Part shown: positions 63,251 through 64,000 of the stretch, piece by piece | How the letters are laid out: each line of letters begins with the position of its first letter | How positions within the stretch are numbered: the stretch's first letter is position 1 | NCBI GenBank assembly: GCA_029339505.1 | Contig: JAQISU010000163.1 | Location: 248,001 to 312,000 of the forward strand | Length of the DNA: 64,000 nt | Direction: 5' to 3' | Source of the DNA: Unio delphinus | Taxonomy: Eukaryota; Mollusca; Bivalvia; Unionida; Unionidae | Notes under the pieces: generated by a model | The model's input: only the letters and a program-made list of their open reading frames with translations | Databases searched by the model: none | Told to the model about the DNA's origin: nothing | Program-made: the position numbers and the translations under genes

Positions 63251-64000
63251 CCATATATCTCCGCGCTCGAGTGTTGCGGCAAATTTTAGGCATAACAAAG
63301 GATGGATTATAATTCAATGGAACGATGATGGTAATGATGTGGGCGTGGTAAACCAAACCAACATGGCAACCCATGAATTCGATTTCATGGTTGCATGAGT
63401 TGGAAAAAACACCAACCCACGCTACCGAGAATGCGATAGCATGAGTTACAATGTTGGTTTGGCTGAGGGGGATCCGCCCCTCCCCCCCAATTAATATAAA
63501 AACATCTTCCGTTTCGCCATCAAATAATGTATCTGCTATGGGGACCGAACACGTAGTTGATATAGATCTATGTTTACAAGACAAACACTATACCATTACA
63601 CCACGGATTAGTCATACAAAATAGAGATTTTTTAGTATATATATCCTTATCAATTAGATCATTGTAATACAAGGAATTTTAACCACGCCCACCTACTTCA
63701 ATGAATAGGAAACACTCGCGTTCCGGCTGAGCGAACATAGGTAAATGTGCTAGCGTTTCAATGTTTAAGATCCGTAACTCTGTCATTGGTGGAAATCCTA
63801 TGGATTTCACACGCGTTATACCTAACGGAGTTATCTCCCATGTGAAATTGCAAAATTGAAGATTTTCAATGGAAATTCTTTCACAATTTCACGAAGCAAT
63901 TTCCAATGCAAATTATACATAAACAAACTGAATTTTGTTTTTAAAACGCTTTGAAAAAGCGGTCTTATAAATTCCCTCTGCTACTTTTTGTACCGAGGAG
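63251..64000. other. non-coding right part, probably still inside the element
   Basis: No gene is supported; the 125-codon minus frame 63207-63584 crosses the tandem duplication and lacks a domain. Small palindromes of the viral type continue (GAAATCC-TAT-GGATTTC near 63794-63810; GAAATTGC...GCAATTTC spaced at 63843/63896). This suggests the element has not ended. Confidence 0.5.
63537..63607 (-). other. tRNA-like sequence, anticodon CTT, incomplete
   Basis: The minus strand starts TCCGTGGTGTAATGGTATAG, a good box A. A TGTTT/AAACA stem then closes a 7-base loop GTCTTGT with CTT in the anticodon position (Lys), and a box-B-like GTTCGGTCC follows. The 3' half cannot pair with the acceptor 5' strand, so it is not a functional tRNA. 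It may be a tRNA-derived fragment, a SINE head or a coincidence. Confidence 0.4.

Noticed and set aside
63207..63584. 125-codon minus frame as an additional viral gene
   Set aside because: Runs through the tandem duplication and the tRNA-like area, no domain, and composition unlike the neighbouring viral genes.
63537..63607. Functional tRNA-Lys gene
   Set aside because: The 3' acceptor strand does not pair with TCCGTGG and the T-arm is irregular; kept only as a tRNA-like sequence.
54360..64000. Terminal inverted repeat between the left flank (GGTACAATATT...AGCAGCAGAG) and the right end of the window (GTACAAAAAGTAGCAGAGG on the minus strand)
   Set aside because: Only scattered short matches. 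Not enough to call a TIR, and the window may end before the true terminus.

Overview
The window is animal nuclear DNA, most likely from a mollusc or another lophotrochozoan. The evidence is: genes split by phased GT/AG introns; very long introns packed with minisatellites and microsatellites; five copies, all in one orientation, of a tRNA-derived SINE whose body resembles the widespread molluscan Meta/RUDI-type SINEs; and an integrated adintovirus/Polinton-like (Maverick) element. The taxon is an inference.

Region 1 (1-16.5 kb) holds part of a minus-strand host gene that I do not recognise. Two clear coding exons lie at 14096-14530 and 15837-16437, and a candidate terminal exon at 73-251 is phase-compatible. 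The 13.8 kb between the last two exons is mostly tandem arrays (units of about 35, 47, 29, 29, 66 and 33 bp), two of them carrying internal higher-order duplications. Region 2 (16.5-27.6 kb) has no gene I can support, only SINEs and simple repeats.

Region 3 (27.7-51.6 kb) is a complete-looking plus-strand gene of five exons (27725-28212, 46425-46615, 48923-49117, 50513-50626, 51445-51587) that sum to 377 codons with matching phases. It encodes a single-pass membrane protein with a prolyl-4-hydroxylase-type 2-oxoglutarate/Fe(II) dioxygenase domain (H296, D298, H360, K370). Its 18.2 kb first intron is a transposon graveyard: a minus-strand non-LTR retrotransposon interrupted in its endonuclease by a dead hAT transposon (8-bp target duplication GTCTAGAT), a 25-bp minisatellite, an integrase remnant, two plus-strand LINE fragments and a short hAT-type MITE (target duplication GTAAGCAA).

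Region 4 (about 54.5 kb to the window end) is the notable part: the virion-structure module of an endogenous adintovirus/Polinton-like virus, all on the minus strand. In transcription order (right to left) it has three conserved-looking unknown genes, a double-jelly-roll major capsid protein, a small LTP-motif protein, an adenovirus pX-like core peptide, an adenain-type cysteine protease, a fibre-like protein, a two-transmembrane protein and a penton-like minor capsid protein. The genes are tightly packed. Two of them are broken by one-base frame offsets at homopolymers (G8 and A9). PolB, integrase and packaging ATPase are not in the window and may lie beyond 64000. Almost every gene junction carries short perfect or near-perfect palindromes, some inside coding sequence, and a 36-bp inverted repeat lies upstream of the capsid gene. 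These hairpins are the best candidate here for something undescribed, perhaps hairpin-directed 3'-end formation or a small mobile palindrome family.
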